Below the pieces are notes generated by a model that was not told the origin of the DNA, did not search any database, and saw only the letters and a list, made by a program, of their open reading frames with translations. A stretch of 64,000 bases of DNA from Actinomycetota bacterium (lineage in GTDB: Bacteria; Actinomycetota; Actinomycetes; S36-B12): positions 1-64,000 of the forward strand of contig VGCC01000001.1 in assembly GCA_016870195.1 (NCBI GenBank), read 5' to 3'. Below are positions 18,801-30,000 of the stretch, piece after piece (position 1 is the stretch's first letter; every line of letters begins with the position of its first letter). Position numbers and translations under genes: made by a program.

Positions 18801-20596
18801 GAGGCGGGGCCGGCGCCCGGCGGGGCGGTCATCCCGAAGCTCAGGATCGAGGTCGCAGGCAGCCCGGCGCCCGTGATCTCGTAGGGGTGCTCATCCAGCA
18901 CGTCGAATCCGAGGTTCTGCAGGATAGGAAGCACCCGGGCTAGCGGAAGGGCACGACCGTGCCGCGTGATCGTGAAACGCAGTGCCCCTGCAACGCCGGC
19001 GTGGTCCATGCGGACCGCAAGCTCTCCGGGAGCCAGGCCTTGGATGACCTGCACCGCCTGGACGCCATCTTCTGGACTGAAGTCCTCCTTGTACGCCTCC
19101 GGAAATGCATCCTCAAAGATTCGTACGACATTGCGTCCTCGGTCCTCACCGAGTGCACCCACAGCGGCATCCCCGAAGTCATCCATCCAACTGCGGGTGG
19201 CCGCCGCGACGCGTGCCTCGAGATCGACGGGGTCCACGTCTCGAAGGTGGCCGCCTGCGGGAGCTCGAACGATGAAGAGCAATCGAGCGAGCACGGACTC
19301 GGACACCAATACCGTGAAGTCGACGCTTTCCCCTCCGAAACTGTCCTGCAGAAGCTCGCTGATGGCAGTGCGGACTGCAGTGGTGTATCGATCCCGTGGC
19401 AGGTAGACGAGTGCCGACACCGACCTGCCGTAGGCGTCCACACGCAGGAAGAGACGGGTTTGCCTTCGTTCCTGCATGTGCAGCACGGCCGAGGCTGTGT
19501 TGTTTAGTTCCGGCTGCTCGATTTGGAAGAGTTCATCGCGCGGATACGTCTCGAGGAACTGTTGAAGATCGTGGGCGCTGTGGGAGTTCGGAAGGAACTC
19601 CAGGGACGCCATCGCATGTTCGAACTTGCGCCGGAGAATGGGGATTTCAAGGACGCTCGCTGTATACGCGGGTGTAGCGAAGACTCCAAGGATGCGGAAC
19701 TCGCCGACCACATGTCCCTGTTCATCGAAACGCTTGATGCCGATGTAGTCAAGGTGACCCGGTCGGTGAACCGTGGAGCGAGCGTTGGCCTTGGTAAGCA
19801 CCAACAACTCCGGCTCCCGTGCCTTGGCCCGAACCAGAGCGGGAAGCACCGCCAGACTCTGCGAGTCCCTATCGTGGTCTTGGTCGTTGCGGAGAATTCC
19901 GAGTCCACTTCCGGAGACGGGTCGTAGCGCGTCACCTCCGCCGAGGTCGACGAGGTCGTACTCGCGATAACCGAGCAGGGTGAGATTTCCGTGGACGATC
20001 CAGCGCAGGAAAGCGATCGCCTCGAGGACGTCGCCCGGAGGGACACCGAGGGGCGGGTTCCGTTCCAGACCCTGGATGATCGCGGCGATGGCCCATTCCA
20101 TCGCGGGCCAATCCGTGACGGCGCGGCGCACGTCACCGAGCACCCTCCGCACGCCAGAACACAGCGCCTCGAGGTCGATGTCGCGATACCCGCGCTCGAG
20201 GTCGATGAGCATCCACGACTCGGGCACTGCATGGTCACCTTGGGCCCGATCCGACTCCCGGACATGAACGAGCTGGCCGGCACCATTCCGGTCCACAACG
20301 AATTGCGGATGAAGCAGCAACGAGATGTCGAGTCCTTGGCGGACGATTTCATTCGTGACTGAGTCCACGAGGAAGGGCATGTCATCGGTCACGATCTCGA
20401 TAACGACGCCACCTTCTACCTCCCGCGCGCGCACGAGTGATGCGCCGTGGTGCCGGACGGCAGCCCAGGATGCCATCGCTGGGACTTCAGCAAGGAGATG
20501 TCCGTGGGTGCGGCGTTCCTCGGGCGACATCTGACGCGAGAAACGCGCAGACAGCACGTCGAGGTCGGGAACCGAGTCCACCCCAGGAACAGTCAC
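15839..20596 (-). CDS. large NAD-specific glutamate dehydrogenase (~180 kDa class)
   Basis: 1585 aa; VPVGAKGGFYPKQLP, GIGDMSGDVFGNGML, GGNLGLTQKGRIE motifs of bacterial NAD-GDH. Confidence 0.93.
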   Translation of the reverse strand: MTVPGVDSVPDLDVLSARFSRQMSPEERRTHGHLLAEVPAMASWAAVRHHGASLVRAREVEGGVVIEIVTDDMPFLVDSVTNEIVRQGLDISLLLHPQFVVDRNGAGQLVHVRESDRAQGDHAVPESWMLIDLERGYRDIDLEALCSGVRRVLGDVRRAVTDWPAMEWAIAAIIQGLERNPPLGVPPGDVLEAIAFLRWIVHGNLTLLGYREYDLVDLGGGDALRPVSGSGLGILRNDQDHDRDSQSLAVLPALVRAKAREPELLVLTKANARSTVHRPGHLDYIGIKRFDEQGHVVGEFRILGVFATPAYTASVLEIPILRRKFEHAMASLEFLPNSHSAHDLQQFLETYPRDELFQIEQPELNNTASAVLHMQERRQTRLFLRVDAYGRSVSALVYLPRDRYTTAVRTAISELLQDSFGGESVDFTVLVSESVLARLLFIVRAPAGGHLRDVDPVDLEARVAAATRSWMDDFGDAAVGALGEDRGRNVVRIFEDAFPEAYKEDFSPEDGVQAVQVIQGLAPGELAVRMDHAGVAGALRFTITRHGRALPLARVLPILQNLGFDVLDEHPYEITGAGLPATSILSFGMTAPPGAGPASNEDMRRAEDAFLASWSGSCEIDTFLSLVMAAGFTWRECSVMRAYARYLRQIGSTFSQGYIEQSVLSNPTVARSLMDLFQARFDPDTQDDREGRIATLEERIERQLIDVASLDQDRILRSFDMLIQATVRTSYFQMPISTTVALKLEPRRIPDMPLPRPVHEIWVYSPSVEGVHLRFGDVARGGLRWSDRREDFRTEILGLVKAQDVKNAVIVPVGAKGGFYPKQLPDPSIDRDAWLIAGKAAYAEFVTALLTVTDNLVDGVIVPPPRVVRHDSDDPYLVVAADKGTATFSDLANSISADFHFWLGDAFASGGSAGYDHKAMGITARGAWESVKKHFRELGIDTQTQDFTVVGIGDMSGDVFGNGMLLSDHIRLVAAFDHRDIFIDPHPDARTSLMERARLLGLPRSRWADYNPELISPGGGVFPRSAKSVTLTNQIQEALGLEPDIDHLTPDELISAILKAPVDLLWNGGIGTYVKAQNESPADVGDKSNDAIRINGHHLRVRVVGEGGNLGLTQKGRIEAARHGVKLNTDAIDNSAGVDTSDHEVNIKILLDGVVRAGKMTLEDRNALLAYMTDDVAAAVLRDNYDQNVVLGNARRGASALITVHQRMIKEMERRGILDRSLESLPDDEEFATLIAAESELTSPELAVLLAYSKNWLTSNLNKSTLSADPWFHATLMEYFPAALRERFPDEIASHPLRPQIINTSLANSLINVGGITFVYRVIEETGATVPQVVRAATAAMGVFGIRETWDWINSLDNTVPTTAQTTLQLETRRLLDRATRWFLQFRGGELDIASEVATFRANVSDYAQEVPDVLEGQEAERFQRRLRRFTEAGAPEGLAREAAGALDVFSLLDITDVCSRTGEGAATVIPLYFTLSDRYDVDQTLIRITDLPRGDRWTALARQALRTDLYQVIAALTARVIKATDPATPALERVETWEAVHAEGVSRARTTLQEIAAVENPDLATLSVCLRVLRNLVAQGDVTG

Positions 20597-20714
20597 GCTT
20601 ATCGCCTCTTCGCACGCTGGGCCTACCGCTACCGTAGCCGCAACCTGGCCCCCATGAGGACGTGTCCGCGATGGCCATCGGATGTTCGCCTCGTGTCTAT
20701 GCGACGATCACCCG

Positions 20715-21212
20715 ATGAGTACTCCCCTTGATGTCGTCCAGGCCTTCGCCGCCGATGCGTTCAGAACATTCGGTGTGCTCACGAACCGGGAGTACATCGA
20801 GGCCAAATGCTCCGCGACGGGGTCGCTGCGCACAACGATCGACATATCCGGGGATGCGTCCTCAGCCATCACGGTGCGCACCGAACGCCTCCTACCCGCG
20901 AATGTGCCGGCCGTCGCACAATCGTTCGTCGGGGAGACCATCGACGTCACTGAGGTCCAGGAGTGGTCCGCGCCGGATCACGACGGCTCGCGATCGGCCA
21001 TTGTGACGGTGAAGTTCTCCGGTCCCCTGCGCTTCGAGGGCACCGCAGACTTGCGGCCTACATCCCAGGGGTGCTCCATTCACACCCTGGGGCGGTTGAC
21101 GGCGAAGGTGCCCTTCGTCGGAGGAACCATCGAACAGGAGGCGGCTCGCCAAACGGAGAAGTACCTCCGGGTCGAGGAATCCCTCGCAGCCGAGTGGTTA
21201 GGACGCGCGTAA
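20715..21212 (+). CDS. DUF2505 family protein
   Basis: START-like small protein (FRTFGVLTNREYIEAKC..VPFVGGTIEQEAARQTEKYLRVEE) resembling actinobacterial DUF2505. Confidence 0.7.
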   Translation: MSTPLDVVQAFAADAFRTFGVLTNREYIEAKCSATGSLRTTIDISGDASSAITVRTERLLPANVPAVAQSFVGETIDVTEVQEWSAPDHDGSRSAIVTVKFSGPLRFEGTADLRPTSQGCSIHTLGRLTAKVPFVGGTIEQEAARQTEKYLRVEESLAAEWLGRA

Positions 21213-22178
21213 CTCCAGGGAGCGCGCCCAGCCAGAGGGTGATGTGCGCATCGACGTCTCGAGAACGAGACGTCGACGGGACGCATCCATCAGGTTCGCG
21301 CCCATTGCGGTGAGGTCTTCTGGCCCGGGTCCGAGGATGAACACCCGCGTTCCCTGCGCCCGCACCGTCTCCGCCTCGTCGAGACACGACTTCGTGACCT
21401 CACCACGCCACCGGCGCTCGAGGCGCGCCGCCAGGCTGGTCGGATGGTCTGTGGCAAAGGAGACCATCGGTGCGATGACGTAGACCTCGTCTAGCCCCAT
21501 GTGCTCGAGCACGTCGACAGACGTGGCCGAGACCGCACCGCCATCGACATAGGTGCGGCCGTTGATCGCAACGGGGGCGAACCAGCCGGGGATTGAACAG
21601 GACGCCACCACCGCATCGGAAAGTGGTGCAACGGGTGCACCCGATCGACCGAACACCACGCGGTGTCCGTCGACGAAATCCATCGCGACCACCCACAGTC
21701 GGTGCGGCCATGTACCAGCGGGATTCGCGGCGTCAATGAGTTGCGAAACCTGATCGAGGGAACGAGAGCCGGGCGGAAGGAGGGCAGACAGCACGGCGGT
21801 GACCGGCAACTTCCCCGGGTGACGCATGCTTGAGGCGATCAGCGCCGGTGAACCCGGTGCGAGGAGACGTGGAACCCCGGGTCGATGACCGCCGGTCGCG
21901 CGGTCGGGATCGAAGGCGTAGTGGGCGAGCGGGCCGGTCCCGACGTCGTCGCCGGCGTAGTGGCCGCGCATCTCCTCGAGCGAGACGCCGAGAGCCACGA
22001 GTGCACCCAGAACGGATCCGGCCGAGGTTCCCACGATGATGTCGAAGTCCTCGACGTCGATTCCGAAGGACCGGAGTGCATCGAGTGCCCCGACGGACCA
22101 GGTTCCCCCCAGGACGCCACCGCCTCCGAGAACCAACCCCCGACGTGGAGTGAGCACATCCGCCTCCTTGCCACCCAT
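21198..22178 (-). CDS. patatin-like phospholipase
   Basis: GGGGVLGG oxyanion loop, GTSAGS nucleophile elbow, DGGA; start taken at MGGKEADVL. Confidence 0.85.
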   Translation of the reverse strand: MGGKEADVLTPRRGLVLGGGGVLGGTWSVGALDALRSFGIDVEDFDIIVGTSAGSVLGALVALGVSLEEMRGHYAGDDVGTGPLAHYAFDPDRATGGHRPGVPRLLAPGSPALIASSMRHPGKLPVTAVLSALLPPGSRSLDQVSQLIDAANPAGTWPHRLWVVAMDFVDGHRVVFGRSGAPVAPLSDAVVASCSIPGWFAPVAINGRTYVDGGAVSATSVDVLEHMGLDEVYVIAPMVSFATDHPTSLAARLERRWRGEVTKSCLDEAETVRAQGTRVFILGPGPEDLTAMGANLMDASRRRLVLETSMRTSPSGWARSLELRAS

Positions 22179-22229
22179 CCTGGCACGCGCCACACCACGA
22201 TGGTGCGCCCTGGGCGCCCGTAACCGCCC

Positions 22230-22235
22230 TACCCT
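22230..22235 (+). promoter_or_regulatory. -10 element TACCCT, 6 nt upstream of GTG 22242
   Basis: TANNNT at leaderless spacing. Confidence 0.5.
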
Positions 22236-22241
22236 GGTGAG

Positions 22242-23054
22242 GTGCACTTCCCCCGTCACGCACATTCTCCCCTGGCCACCATGCGAGATCGCCTGCGCAG
22301 ATACGGTGGCGGCATGCTGGGGTTCGCGCGCAGGTTTCCACGACGCACCCTGGCTGCCCTCCTCTCGGCGAGCCTCGCCGCAGGTGTCGGTGTCGGGATG
22401 CTGATTCCCACGGCCTCTGCCTCAGACTCCACCCCTTCGCCCACCCCCACTGCCGCCACGGTGCCCAGCGTGACGCCCACGCCCACTTCCGCGCCCACTT
22501 CAGCGCCCACCCCGACCCCCGCATCGACCACATCCCCCGCGATCGACGCCTCCGTCCTTGGCGCGGAGGGGCCTCGCCCCGCGAAATACAAGAAGCCCAA
22601 GCCTGCGACCCGATCCAAGAAGGCGCGCAATGTCCCCCTACGGCCGTTGGATGACGGGGATGGTCGACGAATCGTTTACGACAAGGCCCTCATGCACGTG
22701 TGGCTCATGGATGAGAACGACACTGTGGTCAAGCGCTTCCCGGTCGTCGGCAGGTGGGACCGACCCGTAAAGGGCACATACACGATCTACTCCCAGTCCG
22801 AACGAAGCGGGAATCCGAACTCAGGCGTGACGTTCGACCACATGACGCGTTTCGCCTACGGCCTTGATGGCAAGACTCCCATCGGCTTTCACAGCATCCC
22901 GATCTACTACGACGGCCGCATGATGCACGACACCGATCAACTCGGTCTCCCCGTTGCAACCGGAGGGTGCATCCGCATGGCCGCAGAGGATGCGGAGTTC
23001 CTCTACAACTGGGCGAAAAAGGGCGACACCGTTGTGGTGCTTCCCTCTCCCTAG
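22242..23054 (+). CDS. L,D-transpeptidase (YkuD) with signal peptide and Pro/Thr/Ala-rich linker
   Basis: Signal peptide, TPSPTPTAATVPSVTPTPTSAPTS linker, YkuD core with GFHSIP...ATGGCIRMA. Confidence 0.85.
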   Translation: MHFPRHAHSPLATMRDRLRRYGGGMLGFARRFPRRTLAALLSASLAAGVGVGMLIPTASASDSTPSPTPTAATVPSVTPTPTSAPTSAPTPTPASTTSPAIDASVLGAEGPRPAKYKKPKPATRSKKARNVPLRPLDDGDGRRIVYDKALMHVWLMDENDTVVKRFPVVGRWDRPVKGTYTIYSQSERSGNPNSGVTFDHMTRFAYGLDGKTPIGFHSIPIYYDGRMMHDTDQLGLPVATGGCIRMAAEDAEFLYNWAKKGDTVVVLPSP

Positions 23055-24220
23055 GCAGCAACAAGTCGCCGGGCCAGATCCCGCATGCTCGACTGCGCTT
23101 TGGATCGCGAACGAATCTCACTGAGCAGGCTCCCTCGGGCAGCGGCCTTCGTCACCGTCGAGTCCTCCGAAACACCGTCGACATTTGCGACGAACCCGGT
23201 TCGCGACAGCACGTGATGGACTTCCCTGACCTGCCAAGCCCGCTCAACACGATTCACGAGCACATGAGGACGCCGTTCTCCGGCAACCTCCCCCAGGATG
23301 GCTAGTGACCGAACAAGGCGGGCCACACCCACGGGATCGGGGCGCGAGACCAGGACGACGTGATCGGCGTTGCCAAGCGTGGCGCGTGAAATTCCGTTCC
23401 GCTCCCCGCGCATTCCCGTAATCGGATCAGACGTCGATTCGAGACAGGAGTGAATGTCCACGACCGTGACATCGGCAACGGCCCTACTCACGTGGAGGAC
23501 GCGCGCGAACGCTTGGCCTCGAAATTCAGCCCATCGGGTCGAATCATCGAGACCTGTCAGAACATCGAGCCCCGGCTTGATGCCTCGCATCGCACGCTCC
23601 AACGCATCTTCATCGAGTGAACCTTGCTCGGCATGCTTACACGCCAAGAGAACTCCGCTCGCCTGCTCGGTGATCCCCAGTGAGGGTGCGATCGACGGAC
23701 CATGAGTATCGCCGTCGACCATCAACGTCCGCAATCCGAGTCGCGCACAGGCCTCCGAGAGAGCGATCGCGATGGTCGTGCGCCCCGGAGCCCCGGACGT
23801 ACCCCACACTGCGATCACCGCACCACGAGCTTCGGGCTCCGCGCGAGCAGGCTCCTCCACGTGAGGGGAACGGACAAACCGAAGCGCATCGAGCAGCGCC
23901 TCGGGCTCCGGCTCGATGGGTGAGCCCACGTCATGCACGTGCGAGCGCGGGATACCCGACTCACCAAAACCCCGAACAATGATGACCTGCGCAGCACGCG
24001 CGCACAGCTCTTCCCACAGAGCAACATCAACCCGTTGGATCGCGGTGGAAACCACCGCGACGGACCCCGGCTCGATGCTCACCGCCGCGAGGACATCCGC
24101 AGCATCGATACATTCCCGAGAAATACTCCAACCAGCGGCTCGCACCGCCTCCAGGAGCAACTGCTCGTGGGTGACCCCCGGGGCACACCAGACGATTCGA
24201 TTCAGGTCAGGAGAGGGCAT
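23051..24220 (-). CDS. ParA/MinD/CpaE-like P-loop protein with atypical Walker A
   Basis: VIAVWGTSGAPGRTTIAIALSEACARLGLRTLMVDGDTHGPSIAPSLGI: ParA-like fold signature, Walker A GTSGAPGRTT (Lys replaced by Arg). Confidence 0.75.
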   Translation of the reverse strand: MPSPDLNRIVWCAPGVTHEQLLLEAVRAAGWSISRECIDAADVLAAVSIEPGSVAVVSTAIQRVDVALWEELCARAAQVIIVRGFGESGIPRSHVHDVGSPIEPEPEALLDALRFVRSPHVEEPARAEPEARGAVIAVWGTSGAPGRTTIAIALSEACARLGLRTLMVDGDTHGPSIAPSLGITEQASGVLLACKHAEQGSLDEDALERAMRGIKPGLDVLTGLDDSTRWAEFRGQAFARVLHVSRAVADVTVVDIHSCLESTSDPITGMRGERNGISRATLGNADHVVLVSRPDPVGVARLVRSLAILGEVAGERRPHVLVNRVERAWQVREVHHVLSRTGFVANVDGVSEDSTVTKAAARGSLLSEIRSRSKAQSSMRDLARRLVAA

Positions 24221-24866
24221 CTGCAGCCTCGACCAGAGACCCGTCGCGAGGGCGCTGGCTCGACAGGGGAACGGACACCAGATCGAGACCCCCACCGCGC
24301 GAGGCAGCCACAACCTCGGCGACATCGGCCTCGGCCACTGTCAGGACGACGGCGATCTGTCCTCCGATGCCCACAGTGTCCTCGGAGATGGATGCGACGG
24401 TCACCCCGGGGACGATGAGTTGGGGAACGAGAAGGGCCTCGGCACGCTCGCTCGGCGTAGCCCAGACATCGACCCGGTCACCGGGCATGAGGTCCGGGGG
24501 TAGCCGAAGCGGATCGACCGGCATGGTGACGAGACGTGCACCCGCAAGGTCGCCGGCGACAACCGCTCGACGCGGGATCAACTCCCCGGCAGAGACCGGC
24601 CAGAGCATCCGTCCGGTGACGACGTCATTCGCCGCGAGATAGTCATCACCGGCATCTCCCAGGCTGACGGTCACCGGACGCAGGTCTGCGATCACCGCCC
24701 CCTCGGGCAAGTCGCGAGTTGCCTGCCAGACGGTGACATCGTCGCCGTCGGACGACAGTAGGTGTGCTCCAGCGAACATCGCACCCACAACGAGTGCCAG
24801 ACCCAACCAGAGACGGAAATCCGTCCATCGGGGCGTTGAGACGCGCATTGCGCGACGCTGTGCCAT
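24207..24866 (-). CDS. SAF-domain (CpaB/RcpC-like) protein
   Basis: Single TM then ATRDLPEGAVIADLRPVTVSLGD..VTGRMLWPVSAGELIPRRAV..PGDRVDVWATP. Confidence 0.78.
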   Translation of the reverse strand: MAQRRAMRVSTPRWTDFRLWLGLALVVGAMFAGAHLLSSDGDDVTVWQATRDLPEGAVIADLRPVTVSLGDAGDDYLAANDVVTGRMLWPVSAGELIPRRAVVAGDLAGARLVTMPVDPLRLPPDLMPGDRVDVWATPSERAEALLVPQLIVPGVTVASISEDTVGIGGQIAVVLTVAEADVAEVVAASRGGGLDLVSVPLSSQRPRDGSLVEAADALS

Positions 24867-24974
24867 GTCGACCTCCTGATTCCTTGACGCAGCATGCGCT
24901 ATTCCGGGATCCGGTGATGTCGGTTATCCACAGCCGCATGTGCCGGATCGGGCGGAATTTGGCACGATGCCACC

Positions 24975-25199
24975 ATGGCCCGCTTCCTGACCCTCGCCGA
25001 CGTCGCAGAGACCTTGAGCATCTCTGCCTCGCAGGCCTACGCCCTCGTGCGCAGTGGGGATCTGCCGGCAATCAAGGTGGGCGGTCGCGGACAGTGGCGG
25101 ATCGAAACCAGCGCACTCGAGGACTACATCGCTCGGATGTACGCGCACACGCGTGCTCTGGTGGAATCGGAGTCTTTGAACCAGGAGGGAACGGACTAA
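24975..25199 (+). CDS. helix-turn-helix (excisionase/MerR-like) DNA-binding protein
   Basis: MARFLTLADVAETLSISASQAYALVRSGDLPAIKVGGRGQWRIETSALEDYI: excisionase-type HTH. Confidence 0.85.
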   Translation: MARFLTLADVAETLSISASQAYALVRSGDLPAIKVGGRGQWRIETSALEDYIARMYAHTRALVESESLNQEGTD

Positions 25200-25687
25200 C
25201 TCCGCCTGTGCACGGCGATCACGGCCGGCCACGGGATCACTGTGGTTCGCGCAATTTCGAGATGGTCCGAGGCGACCACGAGTTGACCGCGGAAGCGTCC
25301 ACTCCGAGTCCACACCTCCACGTCATCCCCGGTCCACATGTCGAGAATTGCCCGAATAGACATGGACTCCGCCCGCTCGATGCGGAGAGCCCGCGGTAAC
25401 CCGGTGACGGCGTCGACGGCACTCACTCGAACCGCCCAGGAGTCGGCCCCCTCCTCGAGGATCACTAGCTCGTCGCTCCAGATCCGGACTGTGCCACGGA
25501 TGACCTCACCGGCGACGCGCACCATCACACGCACACTGCGCGCACCCCGATCCACAAGCCGCATGAGGGCCAACTCTGCGGCCGCGATGCCTAGGACGTC
25601 CTCACGCGACTCCAGCTCCACCGACGAGGTGGCAAGCGCCGTGCGCACGGCATCCCACACTTCGTCATCGTCTGCGCCGCTGGTCAC
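25196..25687 (-). CDS. conserved hypothetical protein (163 aa)
   Basis: Clean ORF convergent with the HTH gene; no family recognised. Confidence 0.6.
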   Translation of the reverse strand: MTSGADDDEVWDAVRTALATSSVELESREDVLGIAAAELALMRLVDRGARSVRVMVRVAGEVIRGTVRIWSDELVILEEGADSWAVRVSAVDAVTGLPRALRIERAESMSIRAILDMWTGDDVEVWTRSGRFRGQLVVASDHLEIARTTVIPWPAVIAVHRRS

Positions 25688-25893
25688 GGTGGAGAGGTGT
25701 GTCGCACGCCTGCCCCGCGAAACATGTTTCGACCGCCGTCCCGAGAGCCACCTCCCTGTATGAGGCCGGGGTTATCCACGGGAATCCCCTCCCCCCTTGA
25801 CACGACCAGGGCCTCGACCGATGCTGGGGCAGCAAACAGCATCAAATGAAGGCAAACGGCTATAAAGACAAGCGTACGTGTCCAGGAGGGGCC

Positions 25894-26426
25894 ATGAGCA
25901 TCACCACAACCCAGAGTTCCCCGATCTCACCTATCGTCAAGGAGGAGGTAGCGCGCCCCCACCTCTCGCTCATCGAAGGTGGCCGTGGCTCGGAACCCCG
26001 CCAGCTTCCCCTCCCGCTGACCTGGCAGGTCGCCCCCGGCGTGCCAGCCCACCCGACAGCACCGGTCGCGTCGGTCCCCGTCACCGATGCCATGCCCGAT
26101 CCCGCCACGTGGGCTCCTCAGATTGCGCGCGCCATCGTCGAGGTCGCCCATGGCGAGCGGCCTTCAGCACAGTTGTCGAAATGGGTAATCAAGTCGCAAC
26201 TCTCCGCACTCGCGGCCCGCGGGCGGAGTTTCGCCCGACATCCCGCGACACGCGCCCAGGGTTCGACCTCGCGGCTGCGACGCATTCGCGGTGTGCGGTG
26301 TTGTCATGTCGGCCCCGGGATAGTCGAGGCGAGCGCGGTCATCGTCGGGGCGCAGCGCTCCTCGGCCATCGCATTCCGTTTGCAGGCCTACCGAGGTCGC
26401 TGGGTGGTGACCGCGGTCGAGATGCG

Positions 26427-26430
<4 letters not shown>
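25894..26430 (+). CDS. Rv3235-like protein (DUF6459)
   Basis: Start MSITTTQSS preceded by aggagggg; [20 protein letters not shown]...[28 protein letters not shown]; adjacent to secA as in actinobacteria. Confidence 0.7.
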
Positions 26431-29192
<2,762 letters not shown>

Positions 29193-29319
29193 AGCACACA
29201 GACCCTTCTGGCGGGAACGGAGGAACCCTCATCGTAGGCGGTTGTCCCCAGGGGGTGGCGTCCGCCGGTGGGCGGTCCGGGGCCATGCGCTCCCACCAGG
29301 ACCATGGCCTACTGACCCC

Positions 29320-30000
29320 ATGGGGTGGCTCACGTCACTGGGTACCGCAGCCGCGGATCTCACACTCGGCCGATGCTGCGCGGGCTGCGACCGACCCGGA
29401 GTGCACCTGTGTCCCGAATGCCGGGATGAACTGGAGCCTCACGTCCGCTTCCACACCCGGGTACACCTCGACGAGGTCGCCCCCGGTGTCGGCCTACCCG
29501 TCTTCGCTTCATTGCAATACACGGGAGTACGTCGCCATGTGCTCTATCGATTCAAGGACCATGGGGATTTCTCCATGACGCCCTTCCTCGTGAGCGCTCT
29601 CCGCGCCGTTCTCGACGAGGTCACGACGCATACCGACGTGAGTCCCCGCGTCGCGGTGCCAATCCCGAGTCGGCGCGCCGCGCATGCGCGGCGTGGGTTC
29701 TCACCCACCGTTCACCTCCTCCAACGCGCCTTACCGCGGACGAGACCACGACTGCGCATCGCGTCCCTCCTCGTCGACGAGCGCACCGGACGCGGGGACA
29801 AGGGCCTTGGGGGCGCAGATCGACGCGCATCGGTCGCGGGGGCCTTCCGATTGCGGGGTCATGGCAGTGGTGATCCCGTGATCCTCGTGGACGACATAGT
29901 GACGACAGGGGCGACGATGCGGGAAGCCGCGCTGACCCTGATGCATGCGGGCGTTCACGTCGTGGCAGGTGCGGCGGTGGCGGGAACTCAGTTGGGATAG
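29320..30000 (+). CDS. comFC: ComF family phosphoribosyltransferase
   Basis: CCAGCDRPGVHLCPECRDEL zinc motif and VILVDDIVTTGATMREA PRPP motif. Confidence 0.88.
   Translation: MGWLTSLGTAAADLTLGRCCAGCDRPGVHLCPECRDELEPHVRFHTRVHLDEVAPGVGLPVFASLQYTGVRRHVLYRFKDHGDFSMTPFLVSALRAVLDEVTTHTDVSPRVAVPIPSRRAAHARRGFSPTVHLLQRALPRTRPRLRIASLLVDERTGRGDKGLGGADRRASVAGAFRLRGHGSGDPVILVDDIVTTGATMREAALTLMHAGVHVVAGAAVAGTQLG

Noticed and set aside
22432-22545. Repetitive ccc-acc/cgcccacttc DNA in the L,D-transpeptidase gene
   Set aside because: Explained as the codons of a Pro/Thr/Ala-rich extracellular linker, not a CRISPR or regulatory repeat.
22242-23054. L,D-transpeptidase active site TGGC instead of SHGC
   Set aside because: Position before GC varies within YkuD proteins and the catalytic Cys, upstream His and Arg remain; not strong enough as an anomaly.
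24924-24932. Perfect DnaA-box 9-mer TTATCCACA, and TTATCCACG near 25771
   Set aside because: Isolated 9-mers are expected occasionally in 64 kb; no cluster, AT-rich unwinding region or dnaA/dnaN neighbours, so not an origin.
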